Source: Planctomycetota bacterium (GTDB lineage: Bacteria; Planctomycetota; UBA1135; UBA2386). Taken from it: DNA of 34,279 bases. The stretch is taken from contig JAEUHT010000211.1 of assembly GCA_016793265.1 (NCBI GenBank), positions 1 through 34,279 on the forward strand. The letters run 5' to 3'. The notes beneath the pieces were generated by a model that was not told the DNA's origin, ran no database searches, and worked only from the letters and a program-made list of their open reading frames with translations. Positions 24,309 through 34,279 of the stretch are shown piece after piece; position 1 is the stretch's first letter; every line of letters begins with the position of its first letter. The position numbers and the translations under genes are program-made.

Positions 24309-25379
24309 ATGAAGAAGCGACGCGGCGACGACACCCCCGAGTTCCGCCCGGGCACCTGGCTCTCCGGCACCGGCCCCGACCACGACATCGCCATCTGCAC
24401 GCGCGTGCGGCTGGCGCGCAACCTGCAGGGCTTCCCGTTCGCGCCGTGCATCGAGGAGGCGCAGGCCAAACAGGTGCGCGACCTCGTGCTGGCCGGCCTC
24501 GGCAAGAAGGGCCTGCCCGAGACCCTGCAGGTGGCGGACCTCGCCGGCATGGACGAACTCGAACGCAGCGTGCTGGTCGAACGCCACCTGATCAGCCGCG
24601 ACCTCGCCGCCAGCAAGCGCGCCGTGGCCCTCGCCTTCGACAGCGAAGAGAGCGTCGCGCTGATGATCAACGAAGAGGACCACCTGCGCCTGCAGGTGTT
24701 CGCGCCTGGCCTGCAGCCCGAAGCGGCCTGGCGCCGCGCCGAACGGCTCGACGACGCCCTGATCCAGCGCCTGCCGATCGCCTGGTCGGAGGAGTTCGGC
24801 TTCCTGACCTCGTGCCCGACCAACACCGGCACCGGCCTGCGGCTGTCGGTGATGGTGCACCTTCCCGGCCTGGTCTGGTCCGAGGAGATCGACAAGGCGA
24901 CCAACACGGCCCAGAAGATCCACCTCGCCGTGCGCGGCCTCTACGGCGAGGGCAGCCGGGCGCTCGGCGACTTCTACCAGGTCTCCAACCAGGTCACACT
25001 CGGCCGCGACGAACAGCAGATCCAGCAGGACGTCATGCTGGCGGTCAGTCGCCTCGTGCACTGGGAGCGCGACGTGCGCAGCGCGCTGCTGCGCGGCTCG
25101 GCCCGCACCAAGACGCTCGACCGCGTGCACCGCGCGCTCGGCACCATCGAACGGGCGCAGATCCTCAGCAGCGAGGAGGCGCTCGGCTGCCTGTCGGCGC
25201 TGCGCCTCGGCATCGAGACCGAGCTGCTCGACGGCTTCGACATCGCCGCCATCAACCGCGCCCTGCTGCTGTCGCAACCAGGCCACCTGCAGCGCCATAC
25301 CCGCCAGCTGCTGAAGCCCGAGGAACGCGACCAGCGCCGGGCCCAACTGCTGCGCGAGGTGCTCGGCTGCGCGCCGTAG
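24309..25379 (+). CDS. mcsB: protein arginine kinase McsB
   Basis: This 356-residue phosphagen-kinase-fold protein has 'CTRVRLARN' at 30-38, which contributes to ATP binding. The catalytic 'SCPTNTGTGLRLSVMVHLP' loop has Cys169, equivalent to the conserved McsB cysteine. The C-terminal allosteric motif reads RDQRRA at 340-345, matching the RDxxRA phosphoarginine-sensing site described for McsB. The enzyme phosphorylates arginines on damaged or regulatory proteins so that ClpC can recognise and degrade them. GGCGGA precedes the ATG. All features point to an active enzyme. A ClpP gene is not seen in this window. Confidence 0.96.
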   Translation: MKKRRGDDTPEFRPGTWLSGTGPDHDIAICTRVRLARNLQGFPFAPCIEEAQAKQVRDLVLAGLGKKGLPETLQVADLAGMDELERSVLVERHLISRDLAASKRAVALAFDSEESVALMINEEDHLRLQVFAPGLQPEAAWRRAERLDDALIQRLPIAWSEEFGFLTSCPTNTGTGLRLSVMVHLPGLVWSEEIDKATNTAQKIHLAVRGLYGEGSRALGDFYQVSNQVTLGRDEQQIQQDVMLAVSRLVHWERDVRSALLRGSARTKTLDRVHRALGTIERAQILSSEEALGCLSALRLGIETELLDGFDIAAINRALLLSQPGHLQRHTRQLLKPEERDQRRAQLLREVLGCAP

Positions 25380-25415
25380 CCGGCAGCACCCTCGGCCCGC
25401 TGGCGGGCGCCGCGG

Positions 25416-25438
25416 GCCGGCCGGCGTAGGCGGCCGGC
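25416..25438 (+). terminator. hairpin after mcsB
   Basis: Perfect 8-bp stem GCCGGCCG/CGGCCGGC with a 7-nt loop, 37 bp after the mcsB stop. There is no T-tract. It could end the murD-mcsA-mcsB transcript before the clpC promoter region. Confidence 0.5.
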
Positions 25439-25533
25439 GCCGAAGGTGCATCACGGCCCTGCCACCGCCCGCATTCGGGCGCGGTCCCGAGACGGGCCGA
25501 CGCTGCGATTTCCCCTTTGTGGCACGGTGCCCT

Positions 25534-25603
25534 GGAACCCGAAGTTGGGTAAATCCTATACGTCCGGCAACCGATCTAAGGATCGTCACCGCAAGCGTCA
25601 CCG
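25534..25603 (+). promoter_or_regulatory. clpC promoter and leader with palindrome and direct repeat
   Basis: The 236-bp mcsB-clpC gap carries a locally AT-rich stretch with TATACG at 25557-25562 (possible -10) and GGAACC at 25534-25539, 17 bp upstream. Downstream lie a palindrome CGATC-TAAG-GATCG (25572-25585) and a direct repeat CGTCACCG (25584-25591 and 25596-25603), all before the ATG at 25616. Neither CIRCE nor the CtsR heptad repeat is present. Promoter assignment is tentative. Confidence 0.38.
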
Positions 25604-25615
25604 AGGCCCCTGCAC

Positions 25616-28162
<2,547 letters not shown>

Positions 28163-28164
28163 TC

Positions 28165-28213
28165 GCGGGCGGTCGCCCGCTGTCGTGAGCCGCGGCTGTA
28201 ACCGCCGCGGCTC
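28165..28213 (+). terminator. two hairpins between clpC and dprA
   Basis: GCGGGC/GCCCGC with a GGTC loop (28165-28180) begins 3 bp after the clpC stop. GAGCCGCGG/CCGCGGCTC with a 9-nt loop (28187-28213) is a perfect 9-bp stem. The second ends 3 bp before the annotated dprA start. There is no T-tract. Confidence 0.55.
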
Positions 28214-28216
28214 GGC

Positions 28217-29296
28217 GTGCACATTCGCTTCGTGCACGCCTTCGTGATGCTGGCTCTCGCCGAGGGGCTCGACGAACGACCGGTCGAAGCGCTGCTGGCG
28301 CCGGACCTCGATCCCGCCGCGGCGCTCGCCGCCCCACCGCCGGAGCTGCCGCCGCGGGTGCAGCGCCGCCTGCTCGACCCAGGGCTGCCCCAGCGTGCTG
28401 CAGCCGTGCTGGCGGCAGCGGCCCGCGACGGCCAGCAGGTGCTGACGCCGGCCGACCCGCGCTGGCCGCAGCGCTTCACCGACCGGGCGCAGCGACCGCT
28501 GGCGCTGTTCGTGCGCGGCGACCCGCAGGTGCTCGCTGTCGGGCCGGCGGTCGCGGTGGTCGGCAGCCGCACGCCGACGCCGTACGGCGCCGATGCGGCG
28601 CAGGAACTGTGCGGCGCGCTGGCAGCAGCCGGCACCGTGTTGTGGAGCGGCCTCGCGCGTGGCGTCGACGCCGCGGCGCACCTCGCCAGCGTGCAGCACG
28701 CCACCCCGACGGTGGCCGTGCTCGGCGGCGGACTCGACCGCATCTACCCGCCCGAACACCAGCAGCTCGCCGATCGTATCCTCGCCGGCGGCGGCTGCCT
28801 GGTCAGCGAACTGCCGCCCGGCCGGCGCGCGCGCCGCGGCCACTTCGTGCGCCGCAACCGCCTGCTGGCGATGGGCGCCGAGGCCGTCATCGTCATCGAA
28901 GCCAGCCTGACCTCCGGCGCGTTGCATACGGCGCGGTTCGCCGCCGACTGCGGCACCGACGTGTTCGCCCTGCCCGGCCCCTGGCGCAGCGAACGCAGCC
29001 AGGGTTGCCACCGGCTCGTCAGCGAAGGCGCCAACCTGATCGAAGGTCCCGACGAACTGCTGCGCGCGCTCGGTCTGTCGGCGAACCGCTCCGCACCGGC
29101 GGCGCTGGCGCTGGTGCGCTCGGCGGACGAACGGGCGATCGTCACCGCCCTCTCGGAGGGCCCGCGGCCGGCGGACCTGCTGCAGCGTGAGACCGGGCTC
29201 GAACGCGCGGCGTTCCTGCGGGCGCTGTTCGGGCTCGAACAGCGTGGCGCCGTGTCGCGGGCCCCGGGCGACCTCTGGCGGCGCACCGGGTGCTGA
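28217..29296 (+). CDS. dprA: DNA-processing protein DprA (DNA uptake/RecA loader)
   Basis: This 359-residue protein has a helical N-terminal region and a Rossmann-fold DprA core: 'PADPRWPQRF' at 78-87, 'VVGSRTPTPYG' at 114-124, 'SGLARGVDAAAH' at 144-155, then 'AVLGGGLDRIYPPEH', 'SELPPG', 'RRNRLLA', 'SGALHTARFA' and 'ALPGPW'. A C-terminal winged-helix-like region follows. DprA protects incoming single-stranded DNA and loads RecA during transformation. The GTG at 28217 abuts a strong hairpin and has no ribosome site. GTG 28232 or ATG 28247 are alternative starts that would keep the core intact. It converges with the next gene, with 3 bp between stops. Confidence 0.93.
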   Translation: MHIRFVHAFVMLALAEGLDERPVEALLAPDLDPAAALAAPPPELPPRVQRRLLDPGLPQRAAAVLAAAARDGQQVLTPADPRWPQRFTDRAQRPLALFVRGDPQVLAVGPAVAVVGSRTPTPYGADAAQELCGALAAAGTVLWSGLARGVDAAAHLASVQHATPTVAVLGGGLDRIYPPEHQQLADRILAGGGCLVSELPPGRRARRGHFVRRNRLLAMGAEAVIVIEASLTSGALHTARFAADCGTDVFALPGPWRSERSQGCHRLVSEGANLIEGPDELLRALGLSANRSAPAALALVRSADERAIVTALSEGPRPADLLQRETGLERAAFLRALFGLEQRGAVSRAPGDLWRRTGC

Positions 29297-29299
29297 GGC

Positions 29300-29494
29300 T
29301 CACCAGCCGATGAACACGAGGCCGAGCAGCTCCATCACCACGACCAGCAGCACCGACCAGACCAGCCAGCGCAGCGAACGCGCCGCTGCCGCGCGCAGCG
29401 TGTCGCGCGCCGTCGTGTGATGCTGGCCGGTGATGACGACGCCGATCAGGAACAGCACCGGCACGTAGACCATGAAGCGGAACAGCAGGCTCAT
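29300..29494 (-). CDS. small two-helix membrane protein
   Basis: This 64-residue protein has two hydrophobic segments (about residues 3-22 and 42-62) joined by a short basic, Ala/Arg-rich stretch ('ARDTLRAAAARSLRW'). No family was recognised. Its ATG overlaps the stop of the upstream membrane-protein gene (ATGA), so it is probably translated with it and may be its partner. It ends 3 bp from the convergent dprA stop. Confidence 0.7.
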   Translation of the reverse strand: MSLLFRFMVYVPVLFLIGVVITGQHHTTARDTLRAAAARSLRWLVWSVLLVVVMELLGLVFIGW

Positions 29495-30360
29495 GCCGCC
29501 ACCTCCTTGCCGGGCAGGGGGAACACCGAACGTTCGGCCACGGTGTAGGCGTCGACCATGACCACGAGGTTCATCAGGCCGGCGACCGTGCAGAGGATGA
29601 TGCCGAGGTCGAGGTGCAGCTCCGAGCCCATCGGCATCGGCGCCGTGACCAGCGAGGCGAACAGGGTGCCACCGCCGAACAGGTTCTGCGCGATCCACCA
29701 CACCGAGGCGTTGGCGCGATCGACGGCGTGCCCGCCGGCAAACACGAGGCCCATGGTGAAGACGATGGCGACCGCCGCCCCCATCAGCAGGCCCTTGTCC
29801 TTCTGCCCGGCCTTGGCGTGGCCCAGGCCCGGCACCAGCCACGACAGCGCCGCACACAACGCCGGGTTGGCGATCGGCAGCGCGGCCGTCTCCCCACCAT
29901 CACGCCGCCGGCGCAGCTCCCAGTGTGCCGCCGCCGACCAGAACGCCGCCAGCATGCCCGAGGCGCCGGTCAAGAAGCCGCCGAGGTCCTCCAACGGCCG
30001 CACCGCGCGCCAGAGGCGTTCGCCGGCTGGGCTGATGTCCCAGGCCAGCAGCGCGCCGATCGCGTTGGCCGGTGCGTTGAGCAGTTCGGGCAGCGTCAGC
30101 GGCAGGCCGAAGCGGGCCAGGTTCTGCAGCAGGGAGCCGCCGCCGCCCGGCGGCGTGCCCGGGTCGAGCAGTGCCCAGTAGAACAGCCGTTCGCGCACGA
30201 TCATCCAGCCGGCGAAGAACAGCGCCGTGCAGGAGACGAACGCGAGCACCGCCCGCTGCGTCTGGCCGAGGCGGAACTGCAGCAGGCCCGGCACGAACCC
30301 GGCCAGGAAGGCGCCCCAGCCGAGGCCGCGCGCCGGATCGAGGTTGCTGCGCATCACCAT
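29491..30360 (-). CDS. DUF6677-like multi-pass membrane protein
   Basis: This 289-residue protein has about six hydrophobic segments and no signal peptide. It carries 'NPALCAALSWLVPGLGHAKAG' at about residues 163-183, the 'NP.lA..LsW..PGLGH...G' signature of DUF6677-like proteins frequent in Planctomycetota. A similar block, 'FLAGFVPGLLQFRLGQTQRAV', lies near the N-terminus (about 17-37), suggesting an internal duplication. Start choice: ATG 30360 or ATG 30354. Residues encoded before these are proline/glycine-rich and unlike a protein start. Function unknown. It is co-transcribed with the 64-residue membrane protein. Confidence 0.75.
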   Translation of the reverse strand: MVMRSNLDPARGLGWGAFLAGFVPGLLQFRLGQTQRAVLAFVSCTALFFAGWMIVRERLFYWALLDPGTPPGGGGSLLQNLARFGLPLTLPELLNAPANAIGALLAWDISPAGERLWRAVRPLEDLGGFLTGASGMLAAFWSAAAHWELRRRRDGGETAALPIANPALCAALSWLVPGLGHAKAGQKDKGLLMGAAVAIVFTMGLVFAGGHAVDRANASVWWIAQNLFGGGTLFASLVTAPMPMGSELHLDLGIILCTVAGLMNLVVMVDAYTVAERSVFPLPGKEVAA

Positions 30361-30490
30361 GTCGGGCGGACAGGTTAGCGCCCCGCCCGTGCCGGTCGAG
30401 GCCGGAGCTGGCGAACCCCTGCCCCGCGGCCCCAAATCCCCACCACCAGAGGCCCCGCCTCCAACGCCCCGCCTCCCGCCCGACCAACCG

Positions 30491-32122
30491 TCACTTCGGC
30501 TTCTTGCGCAACGACGGCCACGGGTCCTTCATGTCGATGACGTAGCGCTTCCAGGCCGTCTCCAGCTCCTTCACGTCGACCCCTTCGAGCATCTTCGCCA
30601 ACGCCGCCCTGCGCGCCGCGAACGCCGCCACCTGCTTCTGGGCCAGGTCCGCCTTGCCCTCGACCTTGTTCAGCTGCTCGGTGTAGCTGGCCTTGATCGA
30701 GGTCAGGTAGGTGTCGAGCAGCTTGCTCCAGACCGGGTGACCAGCCACCTCCTTGGCGTTCTTCAGGAAGAACAAGAACGACCACGCGCCGGCGTAGAAG
30801 TAGCCGATGCGGGCCGGGTTGTAGAACACCGCGCGTTCGGCCCCGAGGATCTCCTGCAGCGGCACGAAGCCCTTGCCGTACTCGCACATGTCCTTGGCGA
30901 GGTGGATGCGCCACGGGCTCGGGTCGATGCGCACCACCTTGCCGGAATCGCTGACGACCGCGCCCGAGAAGAAGTCGCCGTAGCCCTCGTTGAACCAATC
31001 GTGCGGCGAGAACTCGCCGATGGCGTAGTGGATGTACTGGTGGAAGGCCTCGTGGTAGAGCACGAGCAGCGAGTCGTCGTTGGTCAGCTTGCGGCCGCCC
31101 ATCAACTTCCTCTGGTCGTCGTCCATCACCTTCATCGTGTACGAGTAGTCGTAGAAGACGAGCTCCTCGTTGCCGGAGTGCCAGAAGCCGCCGCTGTTGC
31201 GCGGGCCGCCGTACTGGAAGTACTCCTCCATGGTGCGGCACACCCGCACGATGCTGACCTGGTCCATCGGCGCCGCCGGCGGGAACAGCTCGGTGTACAC
31301 GGCGCGCATCGCCTCGATGTCGCGGGCGATGCGGCGGATCAGCCCGTCGTTCTTCGAGTGGTGCACGATCAGGTAGTTCTCGGTGTCGATCGCGCGCCAT
31401 CCGGCCGACATCTCGAGCCGCGCCTTCTTGCGGCCTTCGACGCCGCGGTACTTGCCGGACGCGTAGAGGCGATCGATCGCCGCCGCCTCCATGTCGCCCG
31501 TGGTGTCCGCCTCGGCGAGGGCGAGGCTCTTCTGCACCTTGACGAGCTGCTTCAGCATGGTGTCGCTGTGGGCGTCGAGCGTGTAGCCGAACGCCCCCAC
31601 GACCGTGCTGCCGATCTGCTTGCGCAGCATGTGGCCGGTCACCGACATCGTCGGCGACGGGCTCTGCCCCTTGTAGTTCATCACGAAGTGGTCGGGGTCC
31701 TTGACGTCCGGCTTCAGGTCCCAGGCCGCGAACCGCGACACGAACTCCGCCCACGACGTCACCCGGCTCTGCGCCTCCATCGCCTCGCGCACGGTGGTCG
31801 GCCCGGAGGCCGGCTTGGCGGCATCACTCGGCGTGCCGGTGGTGGCCGCCGGCATGTCGAACGCGAACACTTGGATCTGCGGCTCCACCGCGTTCACGAT
31901 GCGCTCGTCGACGCGCTTGAGCTCCGGCGGCACGGTCTTCATCACGAAGCGCGCCACCAGCACCAGCTCGGTCGGCGGCAACGGCACCTCGGAGTAGACC
32001 GTCGGATAGTGGAACGTGACCTTCTGGTGCTTGTTCTCGTAGGTCTTGAAGCCGGGCGGGGCCTGGGCTGTGGCAGCAGCGACCGCGACGAGCAACAACC
32101 CCAGGGAGAGCGAGCGCACCAT
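30491..32122 (-). CDS. secreted gluzincin-type metallopeptidase (DUF1570-like)
   Basis: This 543-residue protein has a signal peptide (about 1-21, 'SLSLGLLLVAVAAATAQA'). The N-terminal domain, about 25-230, looks like a planctomycete secreted beta domain. The C-terminal part holds the zinc site HEAFH (357-361) and downstream Glu379 in 'WFNEGYGDFF', i.e. HExxH-X17-E, as in gluzincins and DUF1570 proteins. The C-terminus is Lys-rich and helical. The start at 32122 is chosen because it gives a proper signal peptide. The longer reading overlaps the neighbouring gene and is arginine/proline-rich. Substrate unknown. It lies 34 bp downstream of ric on the same strand. Confidence 0.85.
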   Translation of the reverse strand: MVRSLSLGLLLVAVAAATAQAPPGFKTYENKHQKVTFHYPTVYSEVPLPPTELVLVARFVMKTVPPELKRVDERIVNAVEPQIQVFAFDMPAATTGTPSDAAKPASGPTTVREAMEAQSRVTSWAEFVSRFAAWDLKPDVKDPDHFVMNYKGQSPSPTMSVTGHMLRKQIGSTVVGAFGYTLDAHSDTMLKQLVKVQKSLALAEADTTGDMEAAAIDRLYASGKYRGVEGRKKARLEMSAGWRAIDTENYLIVHHSKNDGLIRRIARDIEAMRAVYTELFPPAAPMDQVSIVRVCRTMEEYFQYGGPRNSGGFWHSGNEELVFYDYSYTMKVMDDDQRKLMGGRKLTNDDSLLVLYHEAFHQYIHYAIGEFSPHDWFNEGYGDFFSGAVVSDSGKVVRIDPSPWRIHLAKDMCEYGKGFVPLQEILGAERAVFYNPARIGYFYAGAWSFLFFLKNAKEVAGHPVWSKLLDTYLTSIKASYTEQLNKVEGKADLAQKQVAAFAARRAALAKMLEGVDVKELETAWKRYVIDMKDPWPSLRKKPK

Positions 32123-32156
32123 GCCGGCAAGATACCCAGAGCGCCCGCCCGGCGCT

Positions 32157-32864
32157 TCACCCGGCGACACCGCGGGGGAAGAGCACGTGATTCTCGAGGT
32201 GGATGTGCTCCATGACCGCCCGCTCGAACGCGGCGAGGTCGGCGTAGAGCGCGCGCCAGGTCGCGCAGGCCCCGGCCGGCGGCACGTAGTCGTGGGCAAG
32301 GCCACGCAGGGCGGCGAGATCACGGCCGTGCTCGTCGTGTTCGGAGGTCAGCATCTGCAGCGGGCCCTGGGCAGCGGCGGTCGAACCGGTGAGCAGCATG
32401 GGGAACAGCACCTGTTCCTCCTTCTGCATGTGCAGCTCCAGCCGGTCGGTCACGCCGGCCAAGAAGTTGGCGAGCCCGCGCGGGCAGTCGGCGCGGTCGG
32501 CGTGCACCGTCTCGACCTTGCTCGCCATCGACTCGAGCCGCGGCAGTTCCCGGCGGTGCCAGGCGTGGAAGTGATCGACGAGGAAGCGCACCAGCTCGTC
32601 GTTGCCGCGTTGCCGCCAGTCCTGGCCAACGGCCACCGGTTGCAGCGCCTGGTGCAGGGCACGTTGCACCGCCGCGAGATCGAGCCGCTGTTCGCGGCAC
32701 GCCTCGGCCAACGACCGCTGGCCACGGCAGCAGAAGTCGAGGCCGTGCTGCTGCAGCACCGCGGCGGCGCCGGCCCAGCCGGTCACGAGGTCGGCGAGCA
32801 GCACGTCGGAGCCGGGCAGGGACACCGGGGCAGGAACGGAACGATCGGAGCCGTGGGTGAGCAT
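32157..32864 (-). CDS. ric: RIC/YtfE/ScdA-type di-iron protein for iron-sulfur cluster repair
   Basis: This 235-residue protein begins with a ScdA_N (DUF542) domain, 'HGLDFCCRGQRSLAEAC' at 40-56 with the Cys45-Cys46 pair. A hemerythrin-like di-iron domain follows, with ligands in 'HFHAWHRRELPRL' (about 98-110), 'HMQKEEQVLFP', 'SEHDEHG' and 'MEHIHLENHVLFP'. RIC proteins restore Fe-S clusters damaged by nitric oxide or peroxide and are usually induced by NO. An AT-rich promoter region with a palindrome lies immediately upstream. The start ATG is well placed. The divergent neighbour is the ECF sigma factor at 32963. Confidence 0.94.
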   Translation of the reverse strand: MLTHGSDRSVPAPVSLPGSDVLLADLVTGWAGAAAVLQQHGLDFCCRGQRSLAEACREQRLDLAAVQRALHQALQPVAVGQDWRQRGNDELVRFLVDHFHAWHRRELPRLESMASKVETVHADRADCPRGLANFLAGVTDRLELHMQKEEQVLFPMLLTGSTAAAQGPLQMLTSEHDEHGRDLAALRGLAHDYVPPAGACATWRALYADLAAFERAVMEHIHLENHVLFPRGVAG

Positions 32865-32872
32865 GGAGCTAT

Positions 32873-32888
32873 CAATGGAGCATTGTAT
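32873..32888 (-). promoter_or_regulatory. probable ric promoter with 13-bp palindromic operator candidate
   Basis: On the minus strand TACAAT (32887-32882) matches five of six bases of a -10 box. It overlaps the perfect palindrome CAATG-CTC-CATTG (32885-32873), which would lie at the transcription start, 8 bp before the ric ATG. The patch is markedly AT-rich compared with its surroundings. No good -35 is visible. The site would suit a repressor; no known consensus fits exactly. Confidence 0.4.
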
Positions 32889-32962
32889 CTACTATTTCGA
32901 TAGGCGCCAGCCAGGGAAAATGCGCCGCGCCGCCGTCACAGCCGGGGCGGCGCGGGCTTCTG

Positions 32963-34279
32963 ATGCCGACCATGGTGCACGACCCGACGCCAACGCCGCC
33001 CGCCACCGCCCTCGGGGAGTTGGCCTGGGTGCGCGCCCTCGCCCGGAGCCTGCTGCAGGACCCTTCGTTGGCCGACGACGTGGCGCAAGACACCTGGCTC
33101 GCCGCCCAAACGAGCCCGCCGACGACGCGCGACGCCGATGGCGGCCTGCGCGGGTGGCTGCGCACGGTGGTGACGAACCGCGTACGCCGCCTGCATCGCA
33201 CCGATCGCCGCCGGCGCGCGCGCGAAACCGCGGCGAGCCAGGTTCGCCAGGCCGCCGACCCGGCCGAGGTCGCCGCCCGCGCCGCCTTGCAGCAGCGGGT
33301 CACGGCCGCGGTGATGGCGCTCGACGAGCCGTTCCGCTCGGCCTTGTTGTGGCGCTACCTCGACGAACTGCCGGCGACCGAGATCGCCCGGCGGCAAGGC
33401 ATCCGCCACGACGCCGCCCGCAAGCGCCTCTCGCGCGGCCTGCAGCTGCTGCGGGAGCGACTCGACCGCGACCAGGGCGGCTTCGCCGCCTTTGCCGCCG
33501 CTTGGACCACGGCCTTCGGCCCCACCACCAACGTCGCCGCCCCGGCCGCGGCGATCACCCTGCTGACCTTGACCCTCATGAGCAAATGGCTGTTGCTGCT
33601 CGGCGGCGCGCTCGGCGCCACCCTGTGGTTCTCCTGGCCCTCGGCCCCCGCGGCGCCGCCGACCAGCCCAACCGGCACGAACGGCGCGGCGGTGGTTGCG
33701 CAGGCCCCCACGCTGCCTGCCCCCACGCCGACGGCCGGGCAACGGCGGCAACTGCCCGGCACGCCGCAACACAACCTGCGGGTCACCGACGACGCCGGCC
33801 ACGCCCTGGCCGAAGTGCACGTGTTGGCGCTGCATCGTGGTGAACTCAGCGCGCGCACGACGACCGCCGACGACGGCCGCGCGGCCCTGCCCGCCGCAGT
33901 CGAAGCCGACGAGTGGCTGCTGGCCAGGCCCGGCACCGTGCCGCGGCGGCTGCCGCGTGCTGCCGCCACCGCGGCCGGCGCGATCGAATCGTCGCTGGTG
34001 CTGCCGCGCGGCGAGGCGCTGCGTGGCGAAGTGCACGGCGAGTGCCCGCCCGGCACCACGCTGCAACTCGAACACGACACGCCACCGGCGTTCGCGCACG
34101 ATCTCGGCGAACGCGCCATGGCCGCCCTGGCGGAGCTCGGCGTGCGCCCCGCGTCGATGACGCTGGCGATCGGCGCCGACCACACGTTCCGCTTCGATGG
34201 CCTGCCCGCCGATTGGAGCGGTGCGCTGCGCGCCCCGGCCGGCTTCACCATGCACGAAGCGGCATCACGAGCTCCGGTC
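32963..34279 (+). CDS. membrane-tethered ECF sigma factor with C-terminal extracytoplasmic extension, 3' end missing
   Basis: The frame is open from the ATG at 32963 to the last base (439 codons, no stop), so the C-terminus is cut. Residues about 15-75 give sigma region 2 ('ELAWVRALARSLLQDPSLADDVAQDTW', 'GWLRTVVTNRVRRLHR'). Residues about 113-167 give region 4 ('LDEPFRSALLWRYLDELPATEIARRQGI'). A hydrophobic segment at about 198-226 ('MSKWLLLLGGALGATLWF') follows, then a Pro/Thr-rich linker, then beta repeats like carboxypeptidase regulatory domains ('HNLRVTDDAGHALAEVHVLA'). This sigma-membrane-sensor layout is known in Planctomycetota. An in-frame ATG at 32972 is an alternative start. It is divergent from ric. 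Confidence 0.85.
   Translation, partial: MPTMVHDPTPTPPATALGELAWVRALARSLLQDPSLADDVAQDTWLAAQTSPPTTRDADGGLRGWLRTVVTNRVRRLHRTDRRRRARETAASQVRQAADPAEVAARAALQQRVTAAVMALDEPFRSALLWRYLDELPATEIARRQGIRHDAARKRLSRGLQLLRERLDRDQGGFAAFAAAWTTAFGPTTNVAAPAAAITLLTLTLMSKWLLLLGGALGATLWFSWPSAPAAPPTSPTGTNGAAVVAQAPTLPAPTPTAGQRRQLPGTPQHNLRVTDDAGHALAEVHVLALHRGELSARTTTADDGRAALPAAVEADEWLLARPGTVPRRLPRAAATAAGAIESSLVLPRGEALRGEVHGECPPGTTLQLEHDTPPAFAHDLGERAMAALAELGVRPASMTLAIGADHTFRFDGLPADWSGALRAPAGFTMHEAASRAPV

Noticed and set aside
25598..25615. Upstream in-frame extension of clpC
   Set aside because: The ClpC N-domain starts at 'MFDRFTDRAKK' (25616), the normal family start, and the sequence before it looks like a leader.
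32602..33843. 413-codon plus-strand open frame starting inside ric
   Set aside because: The translation is Arg/Ala/Pro-rich noise. The sigma-factor motifs lie in another frame (start 32963) that stays open to the window end.

Overview
The window is very GC-rich, gene-dense bacterial DNA. It fits a Planctomycetota chromosome best. The evidence is a DUF1570-type secreted metallopeptidase, a PEGA-like lipoprotein with the planctomycete-style 'FRYYG' and 'PLDF' signatures, a DUF6677-like membrane protein, an ECF sigma factor fused to a membrane segment plus a carboxypeptidase-regulatory-like region, and an mcsA-mcsB-clpC arginine-phosphorylation operon outside Firmicutes. The phylum is an inference from gene content. 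No rRNA or phylogenetic marker was available.

Positions 2-16015 hold most of a type VI secretion system (T6SS). In order they are a tssM 3' end cut by the window edge, tagF, an ECF sigma factor, and tssA on the opposite strand. Then come tssB, tssC, hcp, tagJ, tssE, tssF, tssG, clpV, a DUF2169 gene and a ketosynthase-like pseudoenzyme. From tssE to tssG-clpV the genes overlap by 4 bp, which suggests translational coupling. TssJ, TssK and TssL are not seen and presumably lie upstream.

Positions 15999-21501, on the minus strand, are a spike-and-cargo operon that converges on the structural operon. Its order is vgrG, a DUF4150 PAAR-like tip, a 404-aa predicted cysteine-enzyme effector with a transglutaminase-like Cys-His-Asp arrangement, a lipoprotein overlapping it by 1 bp (possible immunity protein), a DUF6484 protein, and a short protein resembling the N-terminus of the TIGR02270 family. 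With DUF2169 and the ketosynthase-like gene, this looks like one effector-loading module.

Positions 21755-34279 are mostly housekeeping: tRNA-Ser(GCU), a PEGA-like lipoprotein coupled to a murD homologue with an altered C-terminal-domain motif, mcsA-mcsB, clpC with a structured leader, and dprA. These are followed by two membrane-protein genes, a gluzincin peptidase, a RIC-type di-iron repair protein with a palindrome at its promoter, and a divergent membrane-tethered ECF sigma factor that runs off the right edge. No insertion sequences, integrases, CRISPR arrays or rRNA genes were seen, and no gene-free stretch exceeds 300 bases.
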